A DNA stretch of 64,000 bases from Microglena sp. YARC (GCA_022414725.1 CM039464.1:40285974-40349973), one strand, 5' to 3'. Numbered from the stretch's first letter, positions 35,367 to 47,530 are shown. The notes: generated by a model from the sequence alone, not told the origin. Program-made: numbers and translations.

Positions 35367-35722
35367 GGTTCCCATTGGCTGAACACAGAAAGAATGAGGG
35401 TGGTGGATAGAGCACACATCCCTCGCTCAATGAGACACTGTCAAATGTGTGGGTTCCAAAAACCTGAGGATGAAATGCATATGTTTGAGTGCCCTTTTTA
35501 TAATGATATTCGCCTCCGCTACCAGAAGCTGTTTACAGATATTTATAGGCATGTCCATGAGGATACCAACTTAACCGTATGGAATGTGGAATTCTGCGAT
35601 TCCACATTCAGAACCTTTATGAATGGAAATGGCACTAAGTCTTTTTGGAGCAACCTAGCCGACTATCTTTCTACTTGTAGAAGAGCAAGACAGGAAGCCC
35701 TGGACTGCTTAGTGGCACCGTA
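35367..35722 (+). pseudogene. ORF2 C-terminal zinc-knuckle fragment of the nested LINE
   Basis: Reads MRHCQMCGFQKPEDEMHMFEC, a C-x2-C-x8-H-x4-C knuckle, then RLRYQKLFTDIY and a helical tail ending DCLVAP and a stop. By chance it is in frame with the host polyprotein, making a 275-codon fusion frame (34,896-35,723). Such tails sit at the extreme C-terminus of LINE ORF2, so only the last ~115 residues were copied. Confidence 0.75.
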
Positions 35723-36001
35723 ATTTATCATCCCTTTTTTTCTTCTTCTTGTGACTTCTCATTTGTTAGCTTCTTACCCTCCGCCACTGTAAGTGGTTGA
35801 GATCTGGGTCCGGCTCTAAGGGTTTAATACCTACGCCACCAAAACGGTGGTTGGGAGTTTGGTTTGTTTGTCCTCGACACACCCCTGATGTAATGGGGTT
35901 TTTTGCTTTGTGGGTGCTTTTTCTTTTTGTTTAAAGCACAGAGTCTCATACACCCTCGCGGTGTCAAGTAGACTTTAACATGTAATGTAATGTAATGTAA
36001 T
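35367..36001 (+). mobile_element. Nested 5'-truncated LINE of another family with (TAATG)n tail
   Basis: Absent from copy B, where 'cttatgtca' runs directly into 'cctcccacac'. In copy C the interruption starts after ATGTCA, ends in four TAATG-type repeats and returns at ATGTCA-CCTCCC, so ATGTCA is duplicated. Its 3' region has a hairpin-rich UTR. This is a textbook target-primed insertion. Confidence 0.85.
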
Positions 36002-39000
36002 GTCACCTCCCACACCACCCATCTTAGATGATTATACCCGACATGCCACTCCCCCTCCATGGGAAACACACACAGACAAATACCACCTTGAAACTCCAGC
36101 CAACTCCATACAAAACAACTGCCTCCCCTTACACCTATCTCTCCTCCTCAACCACCTATGATGACTGCATCAGGAAACTCTCCACTAACAAAGCCACAGG
36201 CCCAGACGGCATACCTAATGAACTACTTATGTGCCTCCCACAGGAAATGCACCTCACCATACACAAACTCATGCAGCTAGTATGGATCCTGGGAGAAACA
36301 CCAGACTGCTGGAAAATATCCCACACAGTCATGCTCTACAAAAAATCAGATCCTTGCTTACCCCAAAATTACAGGCCAATAGGCCTCAACAATGCTGTAG
36401 CCAAACTCTGGACATCTCTTGTTACCAACACTATTACTACCTACTCTGAAACCAATCACATTCTCAGTGCCTGCCAAGAGGGTTTCAGAAAAGACAAAAT
36501 TACCTATAGACAACTCTTGACCCTACTCAACAACATTGAGGATGCTGCCCTCTTCCACCAGGACCTTTATGCTGCCTACTTTGACTTTAGCTCTGCCTTC
36601 AACATGATTGATCACCAAAAACTTCTCTGCATTATGCACAGCTTGGGTTATACCATGATACTATAGATACAATTAAAGGAATTTACACAAACTCTACTAC
36701 ACATATCCTCCTTAACAATACATCTGGCTCCCTATCCCATCACTAGGGGCACTATCCAGGGGGACACTCTCTCCCCCTTACTCTTCATTATTTTTCTAGA
36801 ACTTCTACACAGATGGCTCCGTTCTGGAGGACGAGGATACATAGCAGCATCCCTACCCTCCACAACAGCAGATGAAAACCACTCTAGCAGCTTGGGGTAT
36901 GCTGATGACACTGCCGTCCTAACCGGCAGCTCAGAGGACCTTCGCATCCAATGTGGTAAAGTTCAAACTTTTAGTATCTGGTCGGGCATTCCTCTTAACG
37001 CCACTAAATGTGTGGTTAGTGGCGTACTCCACAAATCACACCCCTCACAACCTACTCACAACAACACTCTCAAACAAAGGCTAGAAAAAATTCCTCTAGG
37101 TAATTCCTATGCTACCTACCAGCCGCCAGACCAAGCCTATAAATACCTGGGGGTTCACATCTCACTCACCTTAAATTGGAAAACTCAACTTCACTCTACT
37201 ATTGAAACCATCCACAACAAAGGCTTGAGTATCCTCACTAAAGCTCAAAATAGGGCAACCCCCACCCAATGTCTACGAATAATCTCACAATGTGTCAGAG
37301 CAGCTATTAAATACCCCATGATAGTTGCTCCCTTCTCACTAACCGACATTCATGTCATTGACAGAGCAGTATTAAAAACAGTTAAACTCTGCTGCTCCCT
37401 TCCTAGATCCTTTCCGACAAGAGCACTCCACCTCCCTAAAACAGAGGCAGGACTAGGGGTGCCTTCTCTACTCACTGAATATACTCAGATTACTGCAACA
37501 GCCCTCACCCAGTCCATGAACGACCAAGGTCACCTGGGAATTTTCACCAGGGCTCTTCTTGACAAATCAACCTCCACCATGACCACTCTAGATCCTCTCT
37601 CTCTGTCCAGCAAGCAACTTAAATATATGTCCCTAGCCCGCCAGCTGGAAATTATTAAAAAATCTGACACAATAATTTCTTGGAATGACACAGAACTCCT
37701 TGACAACCTTAACATGCACTCTCTCCCTCTTCCACCACAGGCAATCCCTGTCTCACTAATGACTCCTTTTCACGACCTGGACATCTACTCATACCACGAC
37801 CTGGTCACCCCCCATGGGAACTCATCTTATCAGCACTACAGACCTCTCTCTTATTTACTTCACACAAAATTACTAAACACCACAAACGATCCCTGAACCG
37901 CCTCACCGCACACCTCTCCTCCTTCCAAACCGTCACTCCTCCAACTCACTCTGACCCACTACCCCTCTCCCACAGGCAACTTGCGCCTGGCTACGCAATT
38001 TCGCACAACACGACAGACAACGTTAAATTTCCTGCTCCTATCGAATCCTCCACCCCACTTACCCAGCGCTACCAACCTCACGCCTCCGTTACTGATGCAG
38101 ACTACGAGGCGGACCCCACTGGGGACCTGGAAGGAAACCAATGGTGGGCGTGGCCACGCAGATCGCAGGCAGTCACGCGCACCAAGCATGGGGCTGCCCC
38201 AACAGTGACGCCACTTGGTCAGCGCGCCACTACTTGTGCAAATCCTGGATTCGACACTCCTCCTCCTCCAAATTCTACCGCGCATATAAAAATAACCTCC
38301 ACTTCGCACCCTGACAGGATCCGCGAGGCCATGACATTCCCAGCCAGCAGCGCACCTGCACCACCGGCGCGCCTGCTTCACCTTACTTACGGATCTCAGT
38401 ACAGAGCCCTGCACATTACGAGCTGGCGGGGCAAGCGCTCTTACAACGACGACAAACTTGCCACCACCACGTTGTCCACGTCCAATGGGCCCCAACCATC
38501 ATGCACAACGACCATATCAACTCCTACACACGCATGGGATACAGGCATCCACCATTGCACACCTCTCACCCCCCACTACCTCCACCATACACTGGAAGCC
38601 TCAATCTCACCATGCGGCTCACCTTGTTGAACTGGTAGGACAACCAACATATGACCAATTAACCCACACCTTTAAAACCACTCCTCCGATAACCACATAC
38701 CTCAATCCCAGGAAGGACATCCACCTCACTAACCTCCAGCAACAAGGCCAATGGGCCACCTCCCCAGGATTTAATGCTGACAACCACAACCTTGTTCACA
38801 AACTTCTGAAAATTGACACACACGACAGGCACCCAGACTGGGACATTCAACCACCCTCAGCCTACATTATACAAACAGGCATCCTTACTACTCTGGATGG
38901 CCAATCCACAACACACACATACCAACGTTTCATATCTTTATAACCCCACAGGTCACTGTCTTGGGCACATTCCCAACGACAGGCTCACCTCTCTTAACAA

Positions 39001-41684
39001 AACTATGACCACTTTAAAAATCACCACCCAACCAAATGGAACCAACTGACCCAAGGAGGAACATACCACACTGACCTAGCTGCCCTCTTCACCAGATACA
39101 GAGCTGCTCCTGCTGCACTAACATTCTGTCTCCCTTCCTCTACCAAGCAGCAGCTGCTCTGGGCATTACTCACCATCGTACCTCCAATCCTCTTAGCTAC
39201 GACCCAAGCCTCACCAGCTTCTCTTCTACCAGCCCTGCTGACAGCTCTTTGGCTCCAACCAAGACCCCTTTCTTACCATCTGGACTGGGGGCTCACTGGT
39301 GGACATTCCCAATTCCACCACACAAGCACACCAAGCTCTAAGGTGGGCTCTAGCCAGTGCTGACCATGCTGAAAATACTCTCAGCCCTACCTGCACCCTG
39401 ATGCTCCTCCCTGATGACCTTGCTGCCCCTTACAAAACTCTCCTCCACCACTCCTGGATCCACTACATTGACTCTAGACCACAGTCTGAATTTTATACTA
39501 CCTCTGAAATATGGCTTGGCAGCAATCTCACACCCCACCCTTCACTCAAAAAATTACACCTCATCCTTATATGCAACCCTCACAGCCAAGAGACTTACTT
39601 TTCCTAAACTCCCAGACTGTATTGACCATGGACATACTACATGCAAAGCCTCTCCTCATCCTGGGAGCCCTCTACTATCACACCACCTTCCACACTTACT
39701 TTCACTGACATTGTCATCACCTACCCTCGGAAACTTAAAATCTCTGGCCAAAAATCCCTGGCAACCTCTACTCCACCAACACCCTCCCCCCTTCTCCTCT
39801 TACCATTACCTACCCCTGTTTTTACCTTGCTACCCTTCCTCTGGCCTCCAGGTCTACACAGATGGTAGCCTAATAAAAGGTAAACCAGGGCATCCTAGCA
39901 AAATAGGTGCTGCAGTATATGTCCGGCTGCAGGACAAAGCTACACCATCAACCCTGGGGAATAGGGGCCACCAAATCTAACAACCGGGCAGAACTGGTAG
40001 CCATCACCAAGCCCTTCTCAACATTGATTATGACAAATCTCTTACCTTCATACAGACAGCTCTGCTCTCTTCAACTCATAAAAAAAATGATTCATGACCC
40101 CACCACAACAACCCGTTCCATTCATACTGAATTACTGCAATCAATTCAAAAAACACCTCATTCAACGCATCCTGCATGGCTCACACACCACCCTTTGTAA
40201 AGTCCGTTCCCACACAGGTATCCTTGGAAATGACAGAGCAGACACTCTGGCACGCAAGGCAGCTGAGCACCCCTACTTCAACTAATTTTACTGATAACAC
40301 TGGGGAATCCCCCGCACAATGTTTACTGGCCTACAGTTCAACCTCCTCGTACACCCATGGGAGATATCCCCCAAGAATTTTAGCACCTAACCTTACACAA
40401 GGTATCACCTCTAACCTACCCATAGCTGCCACCTTGGTCAACACCCTCTTAAAGGGATTTATGCAACCACCTGGGCTGAGAACACCCCCCCAACTTCCTC
40501 AAGCAAGTAACAAATTTTGGACCTCAACCCTTATCCAGCATAAAACTAAATTCCACATCCTTAAAGCCCGCTGGGGTAGACTGTGGAACCGTAAACTTGC
40601 ATTCCGCTGGAAACTCCCTTATACTACCAGCACTCACCCACCCACGAACTCCCTATGCCCATCTGCCACACCTGTGAGGACGGAGCGGGCCACATCCTGG
40701 CGGGTTGCACACACCGGACTTTCAAGGGGCTCTACATCAAGAGACATGACGCCGCAGTGCGACTCATCCACAAGGCCATCTGCACAGGAGCCCTAGGATC
40801 TCGCAGAAATGATCATGGACGGGCTGGCAAGGAAGAGGACCTTCCCAGGGGGTCCTGGGCAAACGTCTCCCCGACTGGCTACGCCCCTCCACTATTACTT
40901 TAGCGGATTGGAAAGAGGATGAGACCTGATCTTGCCGTCCTACCTGACATAGACTCTCCTACCTGTATGTCTGATAAAGAACTCTGGATTCTTGAGCTTG
41001 GATACTGCTCTGATACTAATCACGCTACTAAGTTTTATTACTAAACATGCCCAAATGTTGAATTAAGTCTATGGCCTTCGATCGGCTGGATACCTTGTTC
41101 ACTATGAAGTTATTACCTGTTGGTACAACTGGTACTATTCCTACTCTTTTTTGGACTTCTATGACCACTCTTGGACTTCAGAGATCCTGTGCCCTCAAAA
41201 CTGGGGCGGACACAGTCCATTCTCACACCATTACTAGTTTTCCAGAAGTATTTTACAGTTGCAGGACGCTTTATGGAAACACACCCCGGGTCGATACCCG
41301 GGGACTAGCACACAGACAGTCCCCCCTCTCAAGGTTTTTGTCTTACCGGCTGTATTGTGCCGGTGCTTCCAACCGGGGTGAAAAACCCCCGTAGTAAGCT
41401 GCACTGGCATGATGGGGCTACGGTGCCTGTTGTCCAGGCATCGGTGGTAATTCTTTTTACTGAGATGGTCCTACGGTGACTATAGCTAGCTCCGGCTTAC
41501 GCTATGGTGTCCTTAACTTCACGTCCTGTGAGTAACGGTTCTACACGGATGTAACAATTTCAATTTCAATTTCAATAGCTAGCTCCGGCTGATGCTATGG
41601 TGCCCTTCACGTCACGTCCTGTCATGTCACGTCCTGTCACGTCACGTCTGTATTACACGGATGTAACAATTTCAATTTCAATTA

Positions 41685-43450
41685 CGCACCACCTTGTGAG
41701 GGAGGTCTTGGATGAACTAATCGGGCATCTCAGGTTTCCCACTCTCATCCCATGAGGAGGACACCCAAGTCTGGTACCCAGCATTCTTCCTTCCTTGTGA
41801 TCCCGAGCTATCATCTGTAGGGCGCGTATCTGATGACTTGGTGCTATAGCAAAATAAAATATGATTGGAGAATATGACATTTTCCACTTCGTTCCGGTTA
41901 ACTGGTTTCAAAGGTCCCACACCTCCATGTAAATTGGTGGCCAGAGATTCATCCTGGGGAAGTTAGGGGGTTCACAACACAGGAGGTGGGACCCCTTACA
42001 CCAAACCCCTTACAACAAACCAGCGCCTCGATGTGCCCCTTGTCTCCAACCTGAAATCATGGGGTTTTTATGTCCAAAATCGTTTTTTTACTCTTGTCTG
42101 TAGCTTTTTTTTTTTTTTTTGAACCATATGTCCATATCTAACCTTACACGAAGTCTTGGGACGAACTAAAAATGTTTAGTTGCTCTCTCATCCGAATTCC
42201 TTCCTCACGTATCTGTATCCATTCAATCATTACAATGTCACAATATTGTTTACCATAGGGATCTGGGAGAGACGAGAATAACCAAAACAAACTTGCAGCA
42301 GGTTTGGTCCTTCCTCCTGTCATTTACTCCATTTCTGCATGGCAAGGGCCAGGTGGTAATAATGTATACAAGGCGATCGTAGTCTCAACGTGATGTACCC
42401 TTGAGCTATATATCGCTTCATCTCAACTCATGCACCAACTGGTCCGCGAGTCCGTACAGAAACATCAATGATTGTATGAAGATATTGGATCAAATATATT
42501 TTGATAATAATGCTTTGCTTATGTTACTGTCAAAGACGGCGACCAGCCTTTAAGGCTGGAGCCATGTAACCAAGTTCAAGTCCAAGTACAAAAATATATC
42601 AATATGAACCTCCATAGAATCACACAAGTGTTGGCCACTCATCCCTGCCGGCGAGGGGCTCGACTAATGTATCATCCTCTACGGTACATACACACACGAC
42701 TACAACCAGCACATCAATCTTGTGCCACACAAACACATACACACTTCCACACTCACACTTCGACGCTCACACTTACACTAATACACACAAACACACACAC
42801 GACGAACGGAGTTCACAGGCTGTCATATATATCATGATAGCAGCAGCATAATCACCACCACAATCAGCATCAGCTAGGACCACACCAGCAGCAGCGCTAC
42901 CAGCAGCTAGGGCTGCTCCCCAATACCACAATGATAGAAGCAGCAGCAGCAGCATCTAGGGCTACATCTACCAGCAGCAGCACCATCACCAGCTAGGGCT
43001 ACACTAGCAGCAGCAGCTGCAGCAGCTAGGGCTGCAAGCAATATGAAATTTTGTAATCAGGGGGTTACATCTTTCCCTTCTTTCCCTTTTTGCCCATCTC
43101 AGGACAGGAGTGGGTGTGGGTGCCGGCACAGCTTTTCATCGTAGGAAGCAGCACCACCAGCAGCAGCTACGGCTACACGAGCAGCAGCAGCAGCACCACC
43201 AGCACTACAGCTAGGGCTACCAGCCATATGTAATTTTGGTACCAAGGGTTTACTTCTTTCCCTTCTTTCCCTTCTGCCAGTCTCAACCACCTCAACAGGG
43301 GCGGGTGTGGGTGCCGCCGCACAGCAAGGCTTCTTCACATTCTTCAGCTTAGGTAGTCCAACAAAGCTGGGGGAAGAGGGATGGGATGGGATGGGTGGGG
43401 TGAGAAAGGGATGGGTGAGGTGGGTGGGGTGGGTTGGCGTCGGGTGAGGT
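41685..43450 (+). repeat. LINE-flanking module, copy 4
   Basis: Matches the other modules but lacks about 110 bp at 41,960 ('ctggggaagttaggg' junction). No LINE follows. The module's G-rich minisatellite instead runs into a 1.5 kb expansion. Confidence 0.85.
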
Positions 43451-44960
43451 GGGTTTGAAGTGGGGTGGGGTGGGGTGGTATGGGTGAGGTGGTATGGGGT
43501 GGATGGGATGGGTGGTATGGGTGGTATGGGATTGGGTGGGATGGTATGGGGTGGTTGCTGGGGTGGTATGGGGTGGTATGGGGTGGTATGGGATGGGATG
43601 GGGTGGGAGGGGTGAGGTGGTATGGGGTGGTATGGGGTCAGGTGGGGCGGTATGGGGTGGTATGGGGTGGGAGGGGGTGAGGTGGTATGGGATGGGATGG
43701 GATGGGGTGGTATGGGATGGGGTGGAATGGGTGAGGTGGTATGGGGTGGTATGGGGTGGTATGGGGTGGGGTGAGGTGGTATGGGGTGGAATGGGATGGG
43801 ATGCAGTGGGATGGTATGGTATGGTGGGTGGGGGTGGTATGGGGTGGTATGGATGGTATGGGGTGGGATGGGTGAGGTGGTATGGTATGGGATGGGTAGT
43901 ATGGGATGGGATGGTATGGGATGGGGTGGAATGCGGTGAGGTGGTATGGGGTGGAATGGGATGGGATGGATGCAGTGGGATGGGGTGAGGTGGTCTGGGG
44001 TGGTATGATATGGGATGGGATGGGTGGGATGGGGTGGGATGGGATAGGGTGAGGGATGGGATGGGGTGAGGTGGCGCGGGATGGGATGGGGGGGATGGGA
44101 TTGGGTGAGGTGGTACGGGGTGGGATGCGATTGGGTGAGGAGGGATGGGGTGGGATGGGATGCGATTGGGTGAGATGGGATTGGGTGGGATGGGGTGGGA
44201 TGGGCTGGGGAGGGGTTGGGTTGGGTTGGGTTGGGTTGGGTTGGGGGGGATGAGGTGGGATGGGGTGGGATGGGGTGGGATGGCGTGGGGTGGGGTAGGG
44301 TGGGATTGGGTGAGGTGGGTGGGATGGGTGGGGTGGGATTGGATTGGGTGATGTGGGGTGGGGAGGGTGGGGGTGGGATGGGGTGAGGTGGGATGGGGTG
44401 AGGTGGGATGGGGTGGGGTGGGATGGGGTGAGGTGGGATGGGGTGAGGTGGGATGGGGTGGGATGGGTGAGTTGGGATGGGGTGAGTTGGGATGGGGTGA
44501 GTTGGGATGGGGTGGGATGGGGTGGGAAGGGTGGGATGGGATTGGGTGAGGTAGGATGGGGTGGGGTGGGGTGGGGTGAGGTGGGGTGGGGTGAGGTGGG
44601 ATGGGGTGGGGTGGGAGGGGTGGGGTGGGATAGGGTGAGGTAGGATGGGGTGGGATGGCGCGGGGTGGGGTGAGGTGGGATGGGGTGAGGTGGGGTGAGG
44701 TGGGGTGGGATGGAGTGGGATGGGGTGAGGTGGGATGGGGTCGGATGGGGTGAGGTGGGATGGGGTGAGGTGGGATGGGGTCGGATGGGGTGAGGTGGGA
44801 TGGGTGAGGTTGGATGGGGTGAGGTTGGATGGGATGGGGTGAGGTTGGATAGGATGGGGTGAGGTTGGATGGGATGGGTGAGGTGGGTTGGATGGGGTTG
44901 GATGGGGTGAGTTGGGATGGGATGCGGAAGAGGGATGGGGTGGGGTGAAGTTAGGCGATG
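43375..44960 (+). repeat. G-rich pentameric satellite (TGGGG/TGGGA/TGAGG)
   Basis: About 1.6 kb of five-base units, mainly GGGGT, GGGAT and GAGGT. The same unit occurs in only about 80 bp in modules 1 and 3, so this is a local expansion. Strand bias is complete: the minus strand is almost pure C/A/T. The 630-codon minus frame through it is an artefact. The G runs could form quadruplexes. Confidence 0.95.
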
Positions 44961-44977
44961 GGAGGTGATCAAGTCCT

Positions 44978-45165
44978 AGGCAGCGTCGCAAGAAAATTGG
45001 CGGAGAGTATTGGCTATAGGAACGTCAGGTGGCAAGGGAATGGAGCAGACCAAAGTCAGTTGGTTACGAGAAGGTTGGTTGACGTGTCGGGCTTTGTCTT
45101 GGTCGTCGGACTGGCAGACAGACAACGGGGTGAATCTGGGGGCTCCCGTACCTATGTCCCGGGGG
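44978..45165 (+). mobile_element. SINE-like family B, copy 2
   Basis: Has GCGTCGCAAG, AAATTGGCGGAGAG, TTGGTTGACGTGTCGGGC and GGGGGCTCC in the family order. It lies at the end of the G-rich satellite. The 3' end is altered. Confidence 0.65.
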
Positions 45166-45216
45166 CTGACATACGAAAGATACGCTCCCATACATATGTA
45201 GGCATTTGTTTAAAAA

Positions 45217-45590
45217 GGTTATGATAACGCCTGGTGGGGCGTGGTGTTAAGAGAACCCGTCGTATGCGGGTAGAGAGCGGTCTTCTACCTCAACTGGACA
45301 AGCTACCGGTTGAGCGGTTATTATCGCGGTTGAGTGGGTTATCGCGGTTGAGCGGTTATTAGCGGTTGAGCGGTTTTTATCGCGGTTGAGTGGGTTGACA
45401 ACGACCTGCATCGCCAAGAGCGACCATAGGGGGGATCGAACCCCCGACTCTTCATCCTCAAGCGATTTGGTCTACCACTAGACCAATGTACCACTAGACC
45501 AATGTACATCACTGAAAGGGGCTGCATTTGGTCTACCACTACCTGCGATTTGGTCAACCACTAGACCAATGTACATCACTGGCAGGGGCT
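45217..45590 (-). mobile_element. SINE-A with tRNA-like head (copy 3)
   Basis: On the minus strand the element starts with a tRNA-like head (45,420-45,492). It contains an A box TGGTCTAGTGGTA (45,473-45,485) and a B box GGTTCGATCCC (45,432-45,442), the internal RNA polymerase III promoter. The body and the common tail ending at 45,217 follow. A GGTTGAGCGG-type expansion (about 45,306-45,400) separates head and tail. The head cannot form a proper acceptor stem or a U33 anticodon loop, so it is not a tRNA gene. Confidence 0.75.
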
Positions 45591-45713
45591 GCATTTATTT
45601 AACAATACGGCTACGGGGGTGAAATTCCTTCCATACAAAAGAAAACATGTGTAATACCAGATAATACAAATAAATGAATTTTATAATAAATCTGGATACA
45701 AATACAAAAAGAA

Positions 45714-45838
45714 ACTGGACCCACGTCTTGTTGATCCAGTACACAAGCCAGATAGCTACACCACAGCAGAAAATGAGCTGATAAAGTGTTCGTGAACCAA
45801 TTGAATGGGCTCCGGGGGTCAAATTCCTTTCATTTTTT
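45714..45838 (-). repeat. Dispersed repeat H, copy 1
   Basis: Contains 'acccacgtcttgttgatcca', 'agccagatagct' and GGGGTCAAATTCCTTTCA. Copies follow at 49,910 and 50,037. Minus-strand translation keeps AIWL.YWINKTWV in all copies, possibly coding ancestry, possibly chance from recency. Confidence 0.55.
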
Positions 45839-45959
45839 TTAATAAATCAGGAGGATAACAGGAGCCATAAAAAGTCCAGCACGGTCTATGTCGGGGTATC
45901 GGGAAGTTGTTTCCGTTAGGGGATCACGTGATCTATCGATACCCCCCTGGGGTGAGGGG

Positions 45960-46154
45960 CAGGGTAATTCTAAGCGCGCGCTTTTGCGCTTTTGAGTGCT
46001 GACTTTTTGACCCCCTCTGCGCTTTAAGCGCAGTTTTTTGCAACCCCTTGTGGGCGCTGCAAGCAATTTTTGCGCTTTTTGCACCACTAAGCGCAGATTT
46101 TTTGTTTTCAAGTGCGCTAAAGCGCTGGCCAATTTGGCCATTCGAAGTACCATG
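45960..46154 (+). mobile_element. hAT-like MITE hATN-1, copy 1
   Basis: 195 bp with ends CAGGGTAATTC and GAAGTACCATG, flanked by a perfect 8-bp duplication GTGAGGGG (45,952-45,959 and 46,155-46,162). The interior is packed with AGCGC/GCGCT half-sites. No coding capacity. Confidence 0.85.
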
Positions 46155-46607
46155 GTGAGGGGCCTTTTCTGGGACCCTGAAGGGTTCGGCCCTTGTCCCC
46201 GTAGGGCCCCCCTTGTCTTTAACCCTAGGAACACCCCCTAATGCCCTAAGGGCAGAGTGGGCCCCTTTTTATGGGAAGGCAGGGGGGTTTAATGTGGCCC
46301 GGATGATTTCAATTTAATACCCCCCTGGGTCAGGTGCCTTTCTGAGGACTTCGTCACAGGGTCCCCCCCACCCCCACCCGGCCCCATATGAACTTTTCTC
46401 TAACTTTTTTCTCACTGCTCCATTTCGCCTCTGGATAAGTGCAACGACTTCGTCTACATGCAAGCGTACAAATTCCATAGTTTTCAGACACCTGAAAAGA
46501 GACTCTATCGCCTCCTGTGCCAGCATTCTTGCCACACGTCGCATGAAGGAGTCCCTCCCGCCCGGAGGGCGACACTTACTATGTCTGCCATGGTGACTTT
46601 CCCCAGC

Positions 46608-46662
46608 TGCGGCGTACGGGAGGGTCCCCTTAACACCACGCCCCTCCAGGCGTTATCCTTTT
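46608..46662 (+). mobile_element. SINE-A, tail only (copy 4)
   Basis: About 55 bp matching the family 3' end, ending GGCGTTATCC and followed by a T run. Confidence 0.6.
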
Positions 46663-46776
46663 TTTTTCAGTCACCTGCTATGCAATTGAAGGTCCATTTC
46701 GATTTCGATTTCGAGTTCAAGTTCGAAACCTTGTTTTACCGATGGTCTCCTGCTTATCCTGGTTTGAGTTCAGCAG

Positions 46777-46777
<1 letters not shown>

Positions 46778-46843
<66 letters not shown>

Positions 46844-46858
46844 ATATATATATATATA
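46778..46858. repeat. (TA)n microsatellite
   Basis: About 80 bp of almost pure alternating TA, self-complementary and able to extrude a cruciform. It also creates a short artificial Tyr/Ile frame. Confidence 0.95.
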
Positions 46859-46899
46859 GAAATCATGGTCGTGTCGTGGTGGTCGTGGGTGGTGTCATC

Positions 46900-46995
46900 G
46901 CGTAACCGACTTAACCGACTTAACCGACTTAACCGACTTCCCGCCCAGCCAATTCCCGCCCAGCCAATTCACGCTCAGCCAATTCACGCTTTTAA
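46900..46995 (+). repeat. Two adjacent minisatellites
   Basis: Four units of TTAACCGACT (46,905-46,940) are followed by four units of about 15 bp built on CAGCCAATTC(C/A)CGC. No coding. Confidence 0.85.
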
Positions 46996-47289
46996 TCCCT
47001 ACTGCTTTAACTTCTGCCTGATTGGCCTCCTGAGAATTCTGCCATATGCAACCTTCGCCTCCTGCGTATTCTACCTGTTGCGCATCCCGCCCGATTTCTC
47101 CTTTTCCCGCCTGAGTTCATCCACCTGATTTCGGTAGCGCTACAGTTCGTCTTCCTACAAGCTTTTCCCCCTGCATCTCTGCAAGACCTTTCCCTTGCGT
47201 CAAGAGACCTGTCGCTGCGCACAACGGGAGGTCACGTGGTGAGTCAGCCGACCTGTTAGAAATGTCCGAATCGCATCCATCCCATGGCA

Positions 47290-47530
47290 CAAACTTGACT
47301 GCAAATTCTTCCCCCTGCAATGAGAAACATGTCGCTTCGCATTGTGCCATAGCAAGCACACATCAAAGTTGACCGAATGAAAAATCTCGCTGAGCATTCT
47401 CGCCCTAACTTGACCGAACATCTCAAATCAGCAACTTGACTGCAACTTCTTCCCACTGCATCGAGAAACATGTCGTCGCTGTGCATTGTGCTATAGCGAG
47501 CACGCGGCAAAGTTGAATGGATGAACCTAG
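47290..47530 (+). repeat. ~141-bp tandem duplication
   Basis: The segment from AACTTGACTGCAA through GAGAAACATGTCG and CATTGTG to AAAGTTGA appears at 47,291 and 47,432, with a weaker third match near 47,160. No recognised gene in 46,996-47,760. Confidence 0.75.

Larger units (their letters stand above)
32982..41308 (+). pseudogene. LINE polyprotein (copy C)
   Basis: The longest N-terminal frame in the window (485 codons, 32,982-34,439) covers the N-terminal region and most of the APE domain. The N-terminus reads GYGHATTIKQITGKWWDMNS, reminiscent of the His...Trp-Trp...Asn/Asp half of a papain-like cysteine protease. No matching Cys half is visible upstream. A Ser/Asp-rich linker, a basic KKRIK segment and APE follow. 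RT is split by the nested insertion (fingers at 36,130, YADD at 36,897). Further frames give the thumb, the PCIF1-like segment (about 39,230-39,600), RNase H with an intact GNDRAD (40,230), CCHC (about 40,655) and the PD...E domain (about 40,915-41,120). Shifts occur near 34,437, 34,510, 34,905, 36,652, 37,830 and often after 38,150. Confidence 0.85.
32781..41684 (+). mobile_element. LINE copy C, full length with nested insertion
   Basis: Same element as copy B, starting after the same G-rich junction and ending with the doubled ATTTCA tail. A 635 bp foreign LINE fragment interrupts it at 35,367. Its RNase H keeps the final catalytic Asp that copies A and B have lost, making it closest to an ancestral form at that site. 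Confidence 0.9.

Noticed and set aside
43099..44991. 630-codon and 444-codon minus-strand frames rich in His-Pro-Ser/Thr
   Set aside because: They are the complement of the pentameric G-rich satellite. A five-base repeat without stop codons stays open in all frames, and there is no start context or domain.
45420..45492. tRNA gene (minus strand), and its relative at 49,080
   Set aside because: A and B boxes are good, but the acceptor arms do not pair and the anticodon loop lacks U33. The head is attached to a repeated SINE body.
46905..46940. Telomere-like repeat TTAACCGACT
   Set aside because: Only four units, internal, and unlike known algal telomere repeats.
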